Source of the DNA: Thecaphora thlaspeos
Lineage: Eukaryota > Basidiomycota > Ustilaginomycetes > Urocystidales > Glomosporiaceae
Assembly (NCBI GenBank): GCA_900291925.1
Contig: UWYS01000003.1
Location: forward strand, 992,001-1,056,000
Length of the DNA: 64,000 nt
Reading direction: 5' to 3'
Each line of letters starts with the position of its first letter. Position 1 is the stretch's first letter. Below, piece after piece: positions 43,644 to 55,220 of this stretch. The notes beneath the pieces were generated by a model, which ran no database searches, was not told the DNA's origin, and saw only the letters and a program-made list of their open reading frames with translations. Made by a program: the position numbers and the translations under genes.

Positions 43644-46633
43644 ATGAAATGCTTCTTCCTCCAGCTGGCCGTCTTCCTGACGCTGGCAGCGATGGCTTCG
43701 GCCGCCCCTGCCTACGGCGAAAAGCACGGCATCGACCTCTCCCCCGCCGGTGTCGACCGTCTCAAGAGGCGCTCCGCTTACCAGGGTGAGTAGGCCGGCG
43801 CCATCCTCTGCAACCAGGTCGAGTCTTGCCCTTCGGACTGTCCACTTGCTTGCCCGCTGACTTTATACCTTATTTCGCCACGCTTTGCGATACGACAGCC
43901 AAGCATCGCCGCGCATCGACCCTCGAGAAGCGAGATCTTGGATCTGTGGCATCTGACCTCGGGCGTCTCTTGTCGCATAGCGACGAAGCTGCCAAAGTCG
44001 CTAAGACGGCGACCCACAGCGCCGACGACGTCACGAGGGTGGTCACGACCCAGGCCGACGATGTCGCGAAACTGGCCAAGAAGGTCAAAGACCAAAAGCT
44101 GAGGATTACCGAGTCCACCCAGGCTTCACAGGCAGCCCTCAAACATTTGGGGGAGCAGTTGACCACAACTAGGGCCCGCCTGATGGAGATCGAGAAAAAC
44201 GGCTTGGGTGGCGAGGCCAAGATTGGCGCGGCTGCTGGCGAAGGTGTCGTGAAGAAGTCCAACAAGATAAGGAACTTGGCCATCGGTGGCGCTACGGTCC
44301 TCGCGGGCTACGGTGCATGGAAGTACATGTTCGACACCAAGCCAAAGACGAAGGAAGGACAGCAGCCTCCCGGCTCCGACTTAGGTCCCGGCACCACCGG
44401 TGGCACCACCACTGAAGGAACGGCAGGAACCGTCGATCCTACCGCAGGCGGTTCTTCCGGTTCTACTACGACAACCCAGCCGCAATACGTTCCCGTCGGC
44501 ATCAAGAGCATCTACACCGGCAACGACATCGTCATGGACACAACCACCAATCAGCTCTTTGACGTGACCAACGGCGAGCGGCTCGATCAAGACGGATGTC
44601 CTATAACCAGGACCGCTGATTGCCAAGCAGCGCTGAAGAAGATAAATGACCAGCAGACCTACACTGGGGGCGGTGGAACGAACGGTGGTGGAACGACCGG
44701 CGGTGGCCCAACCGAGGCTGGTCTCCCTGGCTCGCCCTCGTCCTTGCCCCAGACCAAAGACAACACCGGACTTACTGGCCAGGGCGTCAACCCCGAGACC
44801 TACAATTTCAGCGGCGGCAGCGGCGGCGGCTATGGCGGCACGGGAACCGGCACCGGCACTGGCGGCGGTGGTAGCGGCAACGGCTATGGCGGCACCGGCA
44901 CCGGCACCAGCACTGGCGGCGGTGGTAGCGGCAACGGCTATGGCGGCACCGGCAATGGCGGCACCGGCACCGGCACTGGCGGCGGTGGTAGCGGCAATGG
45001 CTATGGCGGCACCGGCACTGGCACTGGCACCGGCACCGGCACTGGCGGCGGTGGTAGCGGCAATGGCTATGGCGGCACCGGCACTGGCACTGGCACCGGC
45101 ACCGGCACTGGCGGCGGTGGTAGCGGCAATGGCTATGGCGGCACCGGCACTGGCACCGGCACTGGCGGCAGCGGCGGTGGCAGCAGCGGAAACGGCAACA
45201 ACGGCTTCGGCGGCGGCAACACTGGCGGAAGTGGCGGTGGCTACGGCGACGGCTTTTCGACGATGCAGAAGCGTTCTATTCCCTCGTCGGTCGGATCCCG
45301 CCTTGCTAAGCGCAGCCCTGCCGCTAACCCACCTGTCGATGCCTTTGCCCAGCTCGGCGACGACGCCATCAAGGTGGTCGCAGGCGGAGGTAAGGGAAAT
45401 GAGGCGGCTGAGCATCTGGACACGCCCGGCAACACCGGCATCCACCCTACGAACCTGTATTCGTCGTCTCCAGGCTCCCACGGCGGCCCTTTCCCCACAC
45501 ACGCCGACGATCCCTTGACCGAGTACCAGCGACAGCAGGCCATGGAAAGGCTCAAAAAGTCCTGGGACAAGGTCAACAAGCATAGTCTGGAAACCGAACT
45601 GGTTCTCGCTAAGCACAACAATCACCTCGAGGATCTCTTCGCCCACATCCACCAACAGGAGTTGCTCGAAAAACAAAACGCCGAAGGCTTGCGCGAGTTC
45701 GAGAAAAAGTTGGACCAGCATTTACCTGACCTGAGACAAACGCTCGAGAGACTCAAGCAGTCCCACGGGGAGGCGGCCAACGCCGTCAAGAAGAAGTCGT
45801 TCTGGACGAAGAAAAAGATTGCCGCTGCCGTCATCCTCTCGGCCCTGGTCCTCTATGGTAGCTATCGCTTGATGAGGGATCACAAGCGCCCGCAGTCAGC
45901 TTATGCCGTGGATAACCCGTACGGCTTCACGGACAGCGAGTATTGCTCGACAAAAACCGGTAAACAGCTCGCCAAGGACAAAGACGACCAGCTGTGGGAC
46001 CCCAGCACCCTCACGAAGGTCCCCGAGCAAATGGCCACACAATGCCCGGAGGGATTGGACGGTCTCGGTGGAAGCAACGCTGATCCGGACAGCCTCAACG
46101 GTGCTGGAGCAGCAGCAGGAGGGCCCAGCCCCTATGGTACTGGAGGAGGTAGACACAAGTATAGCGATGAACTTGATGATGGCTACGAGGATGAATTAAG
46201 CGACAGCGGTTCCGATCCCCTGACTAGCTCCAGCGGTGGAGGTGGCGGTGGAGGCCTGGGATATAGCGGCGGAAGTGGCGGTTATGGTGGAAGCGAAAAG
46301 GGTCTCGGTGGTGGTGGAAGTGGCGGTTTCGGCACAGGTGGAGGAGGTAGCGGAGGAGGAAGCGGTGGCGGTATGGGCGGTGCTGCTAGAGATGGTGGAG
46401 ATGGTGGAGGTGGTACTGGAGGCCTGGGCGGTGGCGGTGGAAGTGGCGGAGGTGGCGGTCTTGGCGGAGGCGGAGGAGGTATCGGTGGAGGAGGTGGCGT
46501 CACCCCGTCCTCAGGAACCCGAGGATCCCCCACACCTGGCACCGGCAACAACCTCTCTGGCGGCACCATGAAGAAGAGGAACCTCGACATCGACCAAGAC
46601 AAGCACGGCGACAACACGGTGAGCTTAGTCTAG
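43644..46633 (+). CDS. Secreted or membrane glycine-rich protein with Kex2-type sites and two repeated modules
   Basis: Exons 43644-43785 and 43899-46633, joined across a 113-base GT-AG intron with branch-like CGCTGAC, give 958 residues. A signal peptide covers residues 1-20 (ending ASAAP). Dibasic sites that Kex2 would cut occur in RLKRRS, TLEKRD, MQKRS (after residue 506), RLAKRS and MKKRN. The protein contains two similar modules: a heptad-rich charged helix region, a basic-flanked hydrophobic helix (about residues 174-192 and 688-705), a short polar domain with two Cys, and a long Gly-rich tail. The first tail has five GGGGSGNGYGG copies at about 44860-45190. The function is unknown. Kex2-processed repetitive proteins such as the Ustilago repellents act at hyphal surfaces, but this one has no direct match I can name. 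Confidence 0.82.
44860..45190 (+). repeat. Coding tandem repeat, GGGGSGNGYGG units
   Basis: About five copies of a unit encoding GGGGSGNGYGG are separated by GT/GTGT dipeptide spacers of variable length. This is a minisatellite inside the coding region of the gene at 43644 and is likely to vary in copy number between strains. Confidence 0.8.
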
Positions 46634-46783
46634 CTGAGCGACGCGAACGGGAGTGCTCTCGATTTCGAGAGTCGATTCAAGATCCAGCCGGTATCGAGCC
46701 GTCGGGTCTTGCCCATGCAGAGGCTGGACGAGTAAGGGGGGGAAGGGGGAAGTAGGGCGAGGGGATAGAGGACCTAGTTGGAG

Positions 46784-47708
46784 ATGTTGCGGAGTGAGGC
46801 GGTCTTGATCGTCGGTAGTACCACCGCTGTAATGTCATCCTCGGTCTTTCTGCTCGTGTCTACCTAGCTTTCCTTGCTTGCGAAGAGGCACCGCGTTACT
46901 GACACCCATCTGTCCCGATCCCTTGATACGCTCTACATCGCAGTTCTCACTCGTCAAACGCCACGCGGACACAACCTCTCCCCTCGTCCCTCGTAGCGTT
47001 CCCGGCTCGCCTCTCCCCGAGCTCTCACGTCGCTGGTTCATGCTAGCCGGTATAGCTGGTATGATGGGAGGTACCGCCATTGTCGGTGCCGCTAAACACC
47101 GCCATGAGCAAAAAGAGAAGGCAGCGAAAGAAGCCTTTGCTGCCCAGCCCGGCTCGCCTTCTGAGGCTGCGGCGGGAGCCGGGACACAAATCGCCGAGGG
47201 CGGCGCCGGAGGGGTGATGAACCCCTACACAGGCGGCTCCGTCGCAGTCGATCCTATCACAGGGACTGCGTACGACACAACAACAGGCGAGGTGGTTGAT
47301 GTGACCCAGATTCCTGGTGCGGGCGGCCAGACGCGCCAAGAATCGCCCTTCAATACCGTCCCTCAGCAGCCTGGTGTTGGGGGCGGAGGAGTTGTAGGAG
47401 GTGTAGGAGGTATGGGAGGAGGCGTAGGAGGAGGCGTAGGCGGCGCAGGAGGAGGTGTAGGAGGTGTAGGAGGTATGGGAGGAGGCGTAGGAGGAGGCGT
47501 AGGCGGCGCAGGAGGAGGCGTAGGAGGTGTAGGAGGTGTAGGAGGTATGGGAGGAGGCGTAGGAGGAGGCGTAGGCGGCGCAGGAAGCCGAGGGCTGTTC
47601 AGCCAGGGCTCGAACCAGTATAATGCTGGAGCTGGTGGGACGCAGCAGCAGAACAACTTCTCCAATGGCCAAGGTATGCGGCGCCGGTCGCTGCACCCTC
47701 AGCACTAG
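46784..47708 (+). CDS. Second glycine-rich membrane protein related to its upstream neighbour
   Basis: The open frame from 46944 to 47708 has no ATG near its head. A likely first exon is 46784-46855, with ATGs at 46784 and 46832, joined by an 88-base intron ending CATCGCAG at 46936-46943. That gives 278 residues. The proposed first exon is hydrophobic and could be a signal or anchor; a dibasic VKRH site follows. Next comes a hydrophobic helix, WFMLAGIAGMMGGTAIVGAA, flanked by basic residues. Then comes a polar domain (NPYTGGSVAVDPITGTAYD) and a GGVGG-type Gly-rich tail with near-identical repeats at about 47390-47580. The helix, polar domain and Gly tail order matches both modules of the gene 150 bases upstream, so the two are probably related. 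First exon is uncertain; function unknown. Confidence 0.6.
47390..47585 (+). repeat. Coding Gly/Val-rich tandem repeat
   Basis: Three near-identical copies of a stretch built from GGAGGCGTAGGAGG and GTAGGAGGTATGGG encode GGVGG/GGMGG runs in the protein at 46784. High identity suggests recent expansion. Confidence 0.8.
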
Positions 47709-48633
47709 GTCTACGCCAGGTCTCCAGGACAATCAAGTACTCGGACCACCTTTTTCCTCCTCGTCATTATCGTCCACTCGGCCGCATCGTCGAATCAGTC
47801 GCGAGGCGCTCCATCAAAACCCTCTCGACCCTTGTTCTCTCCTTCCCAGTTCGACTCTCCACCGTATCCCCTATATTGTCATCGAACCGGCTTCAACTAG
47901 AGTCACTCACGTTCCTTGTTCTTCGAAGTTCAAGAAAATAGAAAGGAGTGCGCTCCACATATGCTGGTCGGTCGGGCTCGCCAACCAGCGGCGAAAGGCT
48001 CGACGAGGACGTTCTGTCGCGATTGTAGCTGTGAAAATCAGATAACTGCGGCCGTGACGATCGTGATGGTGGTGTTAGTGGTGGTGAGGGAGAGGAGGAG
48101 GACGACACCGACGACGAGCAGAACGATGAGCCCCGTGTGAGCGGAACCAAGCATGGTGTCGCTACGCCGACGCCGTATGCAATTAGAATTTAAAGATTTC
48201 TCGATTCTCTTTACACGAACGCACGGGCCGACGCCACGGTCAGGCTGCTCTTCGCGACGGGCGCGGACCTCCACAAGGAGGGTGCGACGCGGTGCGGTAC
48301 GCGTGCTGGGCGCGAAGAGGCAGGGCGGCGCAGATTGGGGCGCAGGAGCGCGTGGGTCACGCCTTGAAAAGCCTCGCCGTCCTCTTCCTCGACCCGCTCC
48401 GCTTCCTCCTTTCCCTCTCTCACCTACACCACCCACCCGTCCCTCGACAACGGACAGCGGGCCCACCATCCACCCGCCATCTCCATCAAGATCTGACAAC
48501 ATCCCACCAGGACCGAGACCCACAGACTCGCCAGCCAGCCATCTCTCCCCACGCTCAGCACGCTCTGCAGACACGACGCCGCCTCGCCGCTGCAAGCTTG
48601 CTCGCGACCTCTCGTGCGCCCTCTCTGCCCACC
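47709..48633. other. Intergenic region upstream of FHA-domain gene
   Basis: A 925-base stretch with no supported gene. The frame that extends left of 48634 lacks an ATG in good context and its translation is low in information. It should include a 3' UTR and the promoter and 5' UTR of the next gene. Confidence 0.45.
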
Positions 48634-51303
48634 ATGGATTCGCTTCTCACTCCCGCGCCTTCATTCGACCCGCCTATGCCCGGCTCTTCTCCCATCAAGC
48701 AGCAGCGTCACCACCACCACCACAATCACAACGTCACGAAGGCGGGCAGATCGGCAAGCGGCACCATGCCCTTCACCAGCCTGGACCTCAACCTCACCGC
48801 GCAGCGCGCAAAGACGTTCCAGGCGGAGAGGCAGAAGGCAGGAGAGACTCCGCCGCCATCCTCGCCCATCGGTCCGCAGCGTTACCAGTCGGCCACTGGG
48901 AAAGCGGGTCTCTCCGACGGCTCTTCGCCTCCCTTTGCTTCGGGCGCCTCTCCTTGCAAGAGCCAGAGAACCGCCAGGCGCAGCTTCGTCGGCGCCGGCT
49001 CCAGCGCAGAAGACACGTCCGAGGCGCGTCTCGTTCGCGGTCCGTTCTATCCCGCGTCGCGCCAGGGGGAGAGCGTGATCTCGCCCCAGGAAGAACCCGC
49101 CCCGCTCCCGCTCGACGTTGGCCTCGAGCTGAACCCTGATGCCGCGCAGGCGGCCGAGGCGCCGCACCTCCTCTGGGCCTGTCGCACGCACAGCCTCGTC
49201 ATCGGCCGCTCCAAGCTCTCAGGCATGCCGCACGCCTCGTGGCGCCAGGAGCATCAGCAGCAGCAGCAGGATGGCGTCGTCATGAGCCAGGACGTCCGCC
49301 TGCTGCAGAGCATCGCCCCTTCCACCCAGGGACTCGGCGCGCACAAGCTGGTCCGTGTCGCCCTCCCCAACGAGGCGCGGCATGTCAGCCGCATACACGC
49401 CATCATCGAGTGGGTCCCCTTTGTCCAGAACAGGAACCGCGCCGGTGCCACGTTTAGCTGCAACAACGGCGACGAGGCCGCAGGGACCTACATCGTCCGC
49501 ATCGTCGGGCAGAACGGCCTGATCGTCGACGGCAAGCGCAGACGCGAAGGCCAGGTGTTGCGCCTGACGCCAGCCAAGTCGACCCTCGATTTTTTTGGCG
49601 TCAAGTGCCGCTTCCAGGCTCGCTCGCCCAAGATGGTGGCGGCGGCGGCACCAGCAGTAGACCAGCAGCACCAGCAGACTGCTGACGCGTCTGGCAGCCG
49701 GATGCCCACCGTAGCGGCAGGCCTGTCGCCTGTCAAGCGGCTCTCCTTCGCTCAGCTGCAAGACAACCGAGACGATGCGGCGCCGCACGTGCGAGTCGGT
49801 GCCCTTCCTTCCAGCCCGCCGCCTACCAGCGAGCTTCACTTTCCCTCTTCGTCCCCGCCTTCTGAGAGCTCGATCGGCGGCGAACGCCCGACAAAGGGTA
49901 GGAGCCAGCCGTCGTCGTCTGGGCCGGAACTTCTCAAGGCCGGCGTCTATTCCCAGCGTAGGATTATGGTCGGAGCGAGCGACGACGAAGAGGACGACGA
50001 AGAGGACGACGACGAGGACGACGACTACGTACCCGACCCGGTAGTGCTCACGACGTCGATGCAAATGGACGCGTCGCTGGACGCTGCCGGGAGCGACCTC
50101 AGCCCGACGCCGTCCCCGTCTCGAGCCGCCGCGCCAGCACTAGTCTCTCGAAGCCGTAGCGCGGAAGCCTCGACCTCGACCTCGAGAGCCCCTCCTTCCA
50201 AGAAGCCGACAGCCACAAAGCTGGACCCAAGCCAGCCACCATCGTCGACTTCGAAGCCGGCTCAGGCTGAACGTCTGACCGAGTCGCAGACACGCATGCC
50301 TCCGCCGGTGACCGCTGCGATCCGCGCCGGCGCGCGCCGGTCGGCTAGCAACAGCCCGGCACCGACCTCGCCGCTGGTTGGGATGGGCTCAAGCTCTGGG
50401 TCGAGCTTCACCTCTGGCTGCGTCCAGGATTGGCAGGGACTGACACGTCGCTGCGTGCGCCAACTGGCGCCCACGTACGACCTGACGGGCCTGCTGGCCG
50501 GTGCGATCGTCTTCCACCGCACGGCTACGATTAGCGCATCGGAGGCGGTGCGGTCGGTGCTGGCGAGCACGCCGGGTCTGATGAAGGGCGAGGCGGGCGA
50601 GCAGTCTGTGGCCTTTAGCCCTTCTCGGCGCAAGCTGCCGGGCAGCTCGTCGCCGCTCAAGCACGGCTGCACCGTCGAGGGGTGGCCGGTGGCGAGCGAG
50701 GGCGGGGAGAAGTGGGCGTCGATTGCGCGCAAGGCGTGGCGCGAGCACCTCGAGGTGGTACTGCAGTCTTCGCCGATGTTTGGCGTGATCCACCGCGCGG
50801 GCAAGGATGCGTCGGGCAACCCGCTCGAGTGCTGGTACTACTACGACAAGGAGAACGACCCGGACCGGGAACGGGCCGAGAACCTGGGAGCGTTTGCGAA
50901 GCCGATGCGCAAGGCGATCAAGGGGCAGAAGCCGATCTTTTGGAAGAAGAGCGGGTACGGCTCAAGGGAGGACTTTGAGACGCCGGCCGCGCCGCCGCCT
51001 GCCGCTGAGCTGGGAATGAGGGAGGAGGAAGAGTCGATCAACATTGCGACGTCGTCGTCGTCGTCGTCGTCGTGCGCCTCGACCGACGACGGGATGAGCC
51101 AAAGGCCGTCGACAGGGGCGGGCATGAAGCGGCGCTTCGCTGGGGGGGACGAGGAGGACGAGGAGGCGAGGCGCGAGAGGCTACGGGCCAAGATTGCGCG
51201 GAGCGGCGTATGGGACGAGACGCAGCCCGAGGAAAAGGACGAGGCGAGCTGGGACCGCGAGGGAGACATGGACTGGAAGAAGAGCCGCAGCAAGTGCAAG
51301 TGA
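48634..51303 (+). CDS. FHA-domain protein (Plm2/Tos4-like)
   Basis: A single exon of 889 residues; the ATG at 48634 is in an ideal context (CCACCATGG). An open frame further left has no better start. The FHA domain lies at about residues 190-320. It has LVIGRSKL for the first strand and Arg, EARHVSRIHAIIEW as the core phosphothreonine-binding motif, and VGQNGLIVDGK for the C-terminal strands. The middle is disordered and Ser/Pro-rich with an Asp/Glu run near residues 450-465. The last third has a conserved block around CVQDWQGLTRRCVRQLAPT and ECWYYYDKENDPDRERAENL, like the C-terminal domain of yeast Plm2/Tos4 relatives that bind chromatin or respond to replication stress. That assignment is by resemblance. 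The protein is probably nuclear. A short His run is present near residue 25. Confidence 0.82.
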   Translation: MDSLLTPAPSFDPPMPGSSPIKQQRHHHHHNHNVTKAGRSASGTMPFTSLDLNLTAQRAKTFQAERQKAGETPPPSSPIGPQRYQSATGKAGLSDGSSPPFASGASPCKSQRTARRSFVGAGSSAEDTSEARLVRGPFYPASRQGESVISPQEEPAPLPLDVGLELNPDAAQAAEAPHLLWACRTHSLVIGRSKLSGMPHASWRQEHQQQQQDGVVMSQDVRLLQSIAPSTQGLGAHKLVRVALPNEARHVSRIHAIIEWVPFVQNRNRAGATFSCNNGDEAAGTYIVRIVGQNGLIVDGKRRREGQVLRLTPAKSTLDFFGVKCRFQARSPKMVAAAAPAVDQQHQQTADASGSRMPTVAAGLSPVKRLSFAQLQDNRDDAAPHVRVGALPSSPPPTSELHFPSSSPPSESSIGGERPTKGRSQPSSSGPELLKAGVYSQRRIMVGASDDEEDDEEDDDEDDDYVPDPVVLTTSMQMDASLDAAGSDLSPTPSPSRAAAPALVSRSRSAEASTSTSRAPPSKKPTATKLDPSQPPSSTSKPAQAERLTESQTRMPPPVTAAIRAGARRSASNSPAPTSPLVGMGSSSGSSFTSGCVQDWQGLTRRCVRQLAPTYDLTGLLAGAIVFHRTATISASEAVRSVLASTPGLMKGEAGEQSVAFSPSRRKLPGSSSPLKHGCTVEGWPVASEGGEKWASIARKAWREHLEVVLQSSPMFGVIHRAGKDASGNPLECWYYYDKENDPDRERAENLGAFAKPMRKAIKGQKPIFWKKSGYGSREDFETPAAPPPAAELGMREEEESINIATSSSSSSSCASTDDGMSQRPSTGAGMKRRFAGGDEEDEEARRERLRAKIARSGVWDETQPEEKDEASWDREGDMDWKKSRSKCK

Positions 51304-51917
51304 GGCGAGCGGTGGTTGGAATTTATCATGTACCAGAAAGTGGGGAGTGGTGAGATGATGCGGTGTTTTACCATGTAACTATTTCGGCGTCAAGATGATG
51401 AAAAAATCGTGAATGACAGCGCAAAGAGCAATCTTATCGTTGCACGATACAGCGTCATTTGTGTGAAGAGGATGTCTAGCTGTAACGCCAAGAGGGCTGA
51501 GAGAGTAGGGGGAACAGGGCGGGGTTTGGCATCGAGAGGGAAAACGAGGATGGCCGGTGTACATCAACGACATCTGCCTTGACACGTCTGCGCCAGAGGG
51601 CGTGGCAAGTGGACTACTGTAATACTGGACGACAGCGGTGCCTCGCTCGCCTGGATGTGATTATTAACAAATTATCGATTTAGTATTCGTGATTGTGACG
51701 GCGTGACTGCTCGCCCATGAACGCTGTGTCGATGGCCCGTGCCCCCCTCAACACCTGGGCCTCCCTTTCTCCCTCTCGACACTACCTCTCCATCACCTGA
51801 GGCCCTGCCCCGCGATCGCAGGTCAAGTAGCAGCAGCTCAAACAACAGCCAACGCACCGCCAACACCACCGGCTTGTCGTCGACCTCCCATCCTCCTCAC
51901 CTCGACCACCGGCGAAC
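51304..51917. other. Intergenic region upstream of anion transporter
   Basis: A 614-base stretch with no supported gene, holding a 3' UTR and the promoter of the transporter at 51918. The AT-rich TTATTAACAAATTATC near 51660 stands out in this GC-rich DNA. Confidence 0.45.
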
Positions 51918-52096
51918 ATGGTCTCGTCACATCAACCCGCTTCGGCTGAAGCAGCAGCGCCTGCCGATCGCTATCATGACATGGTCGACGCCGCCGCACC
52001 CACCACCGCGCGCAACAGCGAGTCGAACGCAGCCACCTCCTCCCTCTTCTCGGCCGAGCAAGCAGCCACAGCTGACCGCGACGCCTCCTCATCTAC

Positions 52097-52138
<42 letters not shown>

Positions 52139-54634
52139 CGGCACAGATCAAACGTCGTCGGGCCTACACAGCCGCAAGAACGCTGCTGCAAAGACTTCCC
52201 ACTCTGATGACAAAGGCGGTGTCCGCCCACGCTCCCGTTCCTCGCGCTCGAAAGCTCGCAGAAGCAATCGCGACGACGACGACGACAAAGACCAGCAGGC
52301 CCCCTCCTACCCATTCTTTGCCGGCGACAAGCCGTGGTCGCAGCGCTCCTGGCTCTACGAGCTGATACCGTTCCGCGGCATGTGGTATGACCTCCGCCGA
52401 CGCAAGCCCTTCCTCAAGCAGGACTGGCTCGCCGCCCTCGAGCCACGCAACTGGTGGACCATCGCCAACAGCGCCGTGCGCATGTACTTCATCAACCTCA
52501 TGCCCGCCATCGCCTACGTCATCGATATGAACTACCGCACCGGCGGCGCCTACGGCATCAACGAAGTGATCCTCGCCTCGGCCCTCGCCGCCATCGTCTT
52601 TCCCATCTTTAGCGTCCAGCCGCTCACCTTCGTCGGCGTCACTGGTCTCATCAACCTCATCAACTACACGCATTACAACATCTTTGTCGGCTACTACAGC
52701 TTCGACCAGCTCGACTACCTGCGCATCCAGGCGTGGTCGCTCATCTGGTCGGCCGGATTCCACTGGATCGTTGCCGTCTTCAACGTGTGCGACTTTACCC
52801 GCTTCATTACCGACATGACGTCCGAGACCTTTGGCTTCTACGTCGGCATCGTCTACATCCAAAAGGGCATCGAGGTGCTGCTCGAAGAATTCTTCCCGCT
52901 CCCGCTCGACAACGCCACGGGCTGGTTCTCGGTGACCATCGCCATCCTCTTTACCGTCTCCATCTACCTTGTCTCCAAGGTGGGCGCGACCTCGTACCTC
53001 CCCTTCCGCATCCGCAACTTTGTCGCCAGCTACGCCTTCACCGCGGGCATCATCTTCTGGACGGGCTTCAGCCACTTTCCGGATTACTCGCTGCGCCGCA
53101 TCCCGATCGAGCGGCTGCCCATCGCCCGCTCCTGGTACCCGACCATGGACCGGTCGTGGTTCATCGACTTTTGGAACATCGAGCTCAAATACGTCTTTGT
53201 TGGCGCGCCGCTCGGCTTCCTCATCATGCTCCTCTTCTACTTTGACCACAACGTCAGCAGCGTCATGGCGCAGGCGCGCCGTTTCCCCGTCAAGACGCCG
53301 GCGGGCTTCCACTGGGACTTCTTCCTCCTCGGCATCACGACGCTCGTGTCGGGTTTCCTCGGCCTGCCGGCGCCCAACGGTCTGGTCCCGCAGGCGCCCG
53401 TGCACACCGAGACGCTGTCGGTGTTCAAGCAGGTCGACAAGCTGGACGAGGAGCAGGAGGTCGCGATGGACGAAAAGAGGGGGCCCTCGTCGCCGTCCAA
53501 GAAGCAGCGACGTGACGGTCGAGCGTCCGCCGGACTGTCGACCCGAACCGTGCAACGACAACACGTCGTCAATACGCGCGTCGTCGAACAGCGCGTCTCT
53601 CACCTTATCGTCGGCCTCCTCACGCTAGGGACCATGACGCGCCCGCTGCTCGTCGTGCTCGGTACGATGCCGAAAGCCGTGTTTGCGGGCGTCTTCATGC
53701 TCGTCGGCTGGTCCTCGATCGAGCGTAACCACATTACGATGCGCACGCTCGCCATCTTCCGCGACCGTCGCATGACGCCGCCCGACGAGCCTCTGTCTCA
53801 GGTTCGACGACGCAAGATTGCCCTGTTCGTCTTCATTCAGTGGATCTTTTTCGGCATGACGATGGCCATCAGCCAGACGATTGCCGGGATCGGCTTCCCC
53901 GTCATCATCACGGCGCTGATACCGTTTAGGTACTACGTGGTGCCGGAGTGGTTCTCGCCGTTGGAGTTGAAGGTGCTGGATGCTCCTACGTCGGACGCCG
54001 ACTCGGTGTTGGCCTCGCTGGGCCACGAACCGGAGCGGGTGACGGGCAGAGGCGTTGAAGTCGCGGTCGATACGGGTATTGCAGGGACGTTGTACGGGGC
54101 CAACAAGAAGCACGACGATGGCGGCGACAGCAGCGATGACGACGACGATGAGGAGCCACGGGACGGCGTGACGGCAGGGGACGGTGACGAGAAGACAGCG
54201 GCTGTCTACCATCCAGACGCGGAAAAGGCGGTGGGAGGTGTTGCCGGCCACCGAAGCATGCATGCCGAAGACGAAGCGGCCCGCGCCGCCGGATGCGCAG
54301 CGCTAAGCTCGGGCATTGCAGCAGGGACCGCCGGCATCGCAGCCGACGAAGCGCAGCAAGACTACAAACCCAACGCCCTCGCCTCCTCCGACGACCACCA
54401 AGCTGCCGCCCTCGTCGCTCAACAGAAAAAGGAGGAAGAAGCGAAACGCGAGACCGACCTTGCCGCCGCCAAGCAGCAAAGGACGGAAGACGAGAAACGC
54501 GCAAAAGAGAAGAAGGCTGTCGAGAAGAGGGCAAAGGAAGAGAGGAAGAGGGAGAAGGAAGAGGAGAAGGCACGACGGGAGAAGAAGGAAGCGGAGAAGG
54601 AGCGGAAGCAGGCGGCTGCTACCGCTACCGCTAC

Positions 54635-54671
<37 letters not shown>

Positions 54672-55220
54672 ACGGCTGGCGGCGTTGCTGCGAAAGGAGA
54701 GGAGGCCACCAAGGCTGTACCCGTCACTGAAGAGACACGAGGTGACACCACCGACCCATCGGCATCGACGACGACGACGGGGGAAGCTCCTCAGATTCCA
54801 GCCGACGTCCTTCACCTTCCCTCCACCGGCACCACGGCCGGAGCGGGCCGTCAATCGACGAGCGACAAACCCCAACTCTCTACATCGAGCAGCATCAAGC
54901 GTAAACCCGTCCCGGCTCTACAATTGCCTTTCACCAGTTCTAACGACGCCAACGCCGCCGGCGCCGCTGCTGTTGTTGTCGATGGGGAGGAAGCACCTGC
55001 GGTCTCTAGTGTTCCCGACGTCGGACCCAGCGCGATCGCGGCGGGATCGGGTTCGTGGTCTGACGTACCGACTAGTCCGACTTCGGGAGGAGCTGGAACA
55101 CAGACGGGAAAGGGAAAGGGAAGGGGAAGACGAACAGTCGTAGCGATCGAGAATCCCGCTAGGGGGGCGGGATCGCCGCCGCCGCCGGCGGTACAGTGGA
55201 GGGGATCGGAGAGAGGATGA
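51918..55220 (+). CDS. Bor1-type anion (borate/bicarbonate family) transporter with long tails
   Basis: A single exon of 1100 residues from the ATG at 51918. The membrane core, about residues 150-720, has many hydrophobic helices. It starts with PFRGMWYDLRRRKPFLKQDW and includes PLTFVGVTGLINLINYTHY and FFLLGITTLVSGFLGLPAPNG, both typical of the HCO3-cotransporter/SLC4 family to which yeast Bor1 belongs. Fungal members export borate or move other anions at the plasma membrane or vacuole. The N-terminal 140 residues are polar and hold 13 consecutive Gln (residues 61-73). The C-terminal 380 residues are unusual: a highly charged KR/E-rich helix region, a run of about 11 Ala, then a Ser/Pro-rich end. 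Family is certain; the transported ion is not. Confidence 0.92.

Noticed and set aside
44860..45190. CRISPR-like regular repeats
   Set aside because: The repeats are Gly codon runs in frame, with no unique spacers, in a eukaryotic genome.
44381..45721. 446-codon minus-strand frame opposite the Gly-rich gene
   Set aside because: An Ala/Thr-rich antisense shadow created by the GGC/ACC repeats; the plus strand has the signal peptide, intron and Kex2-type sites.
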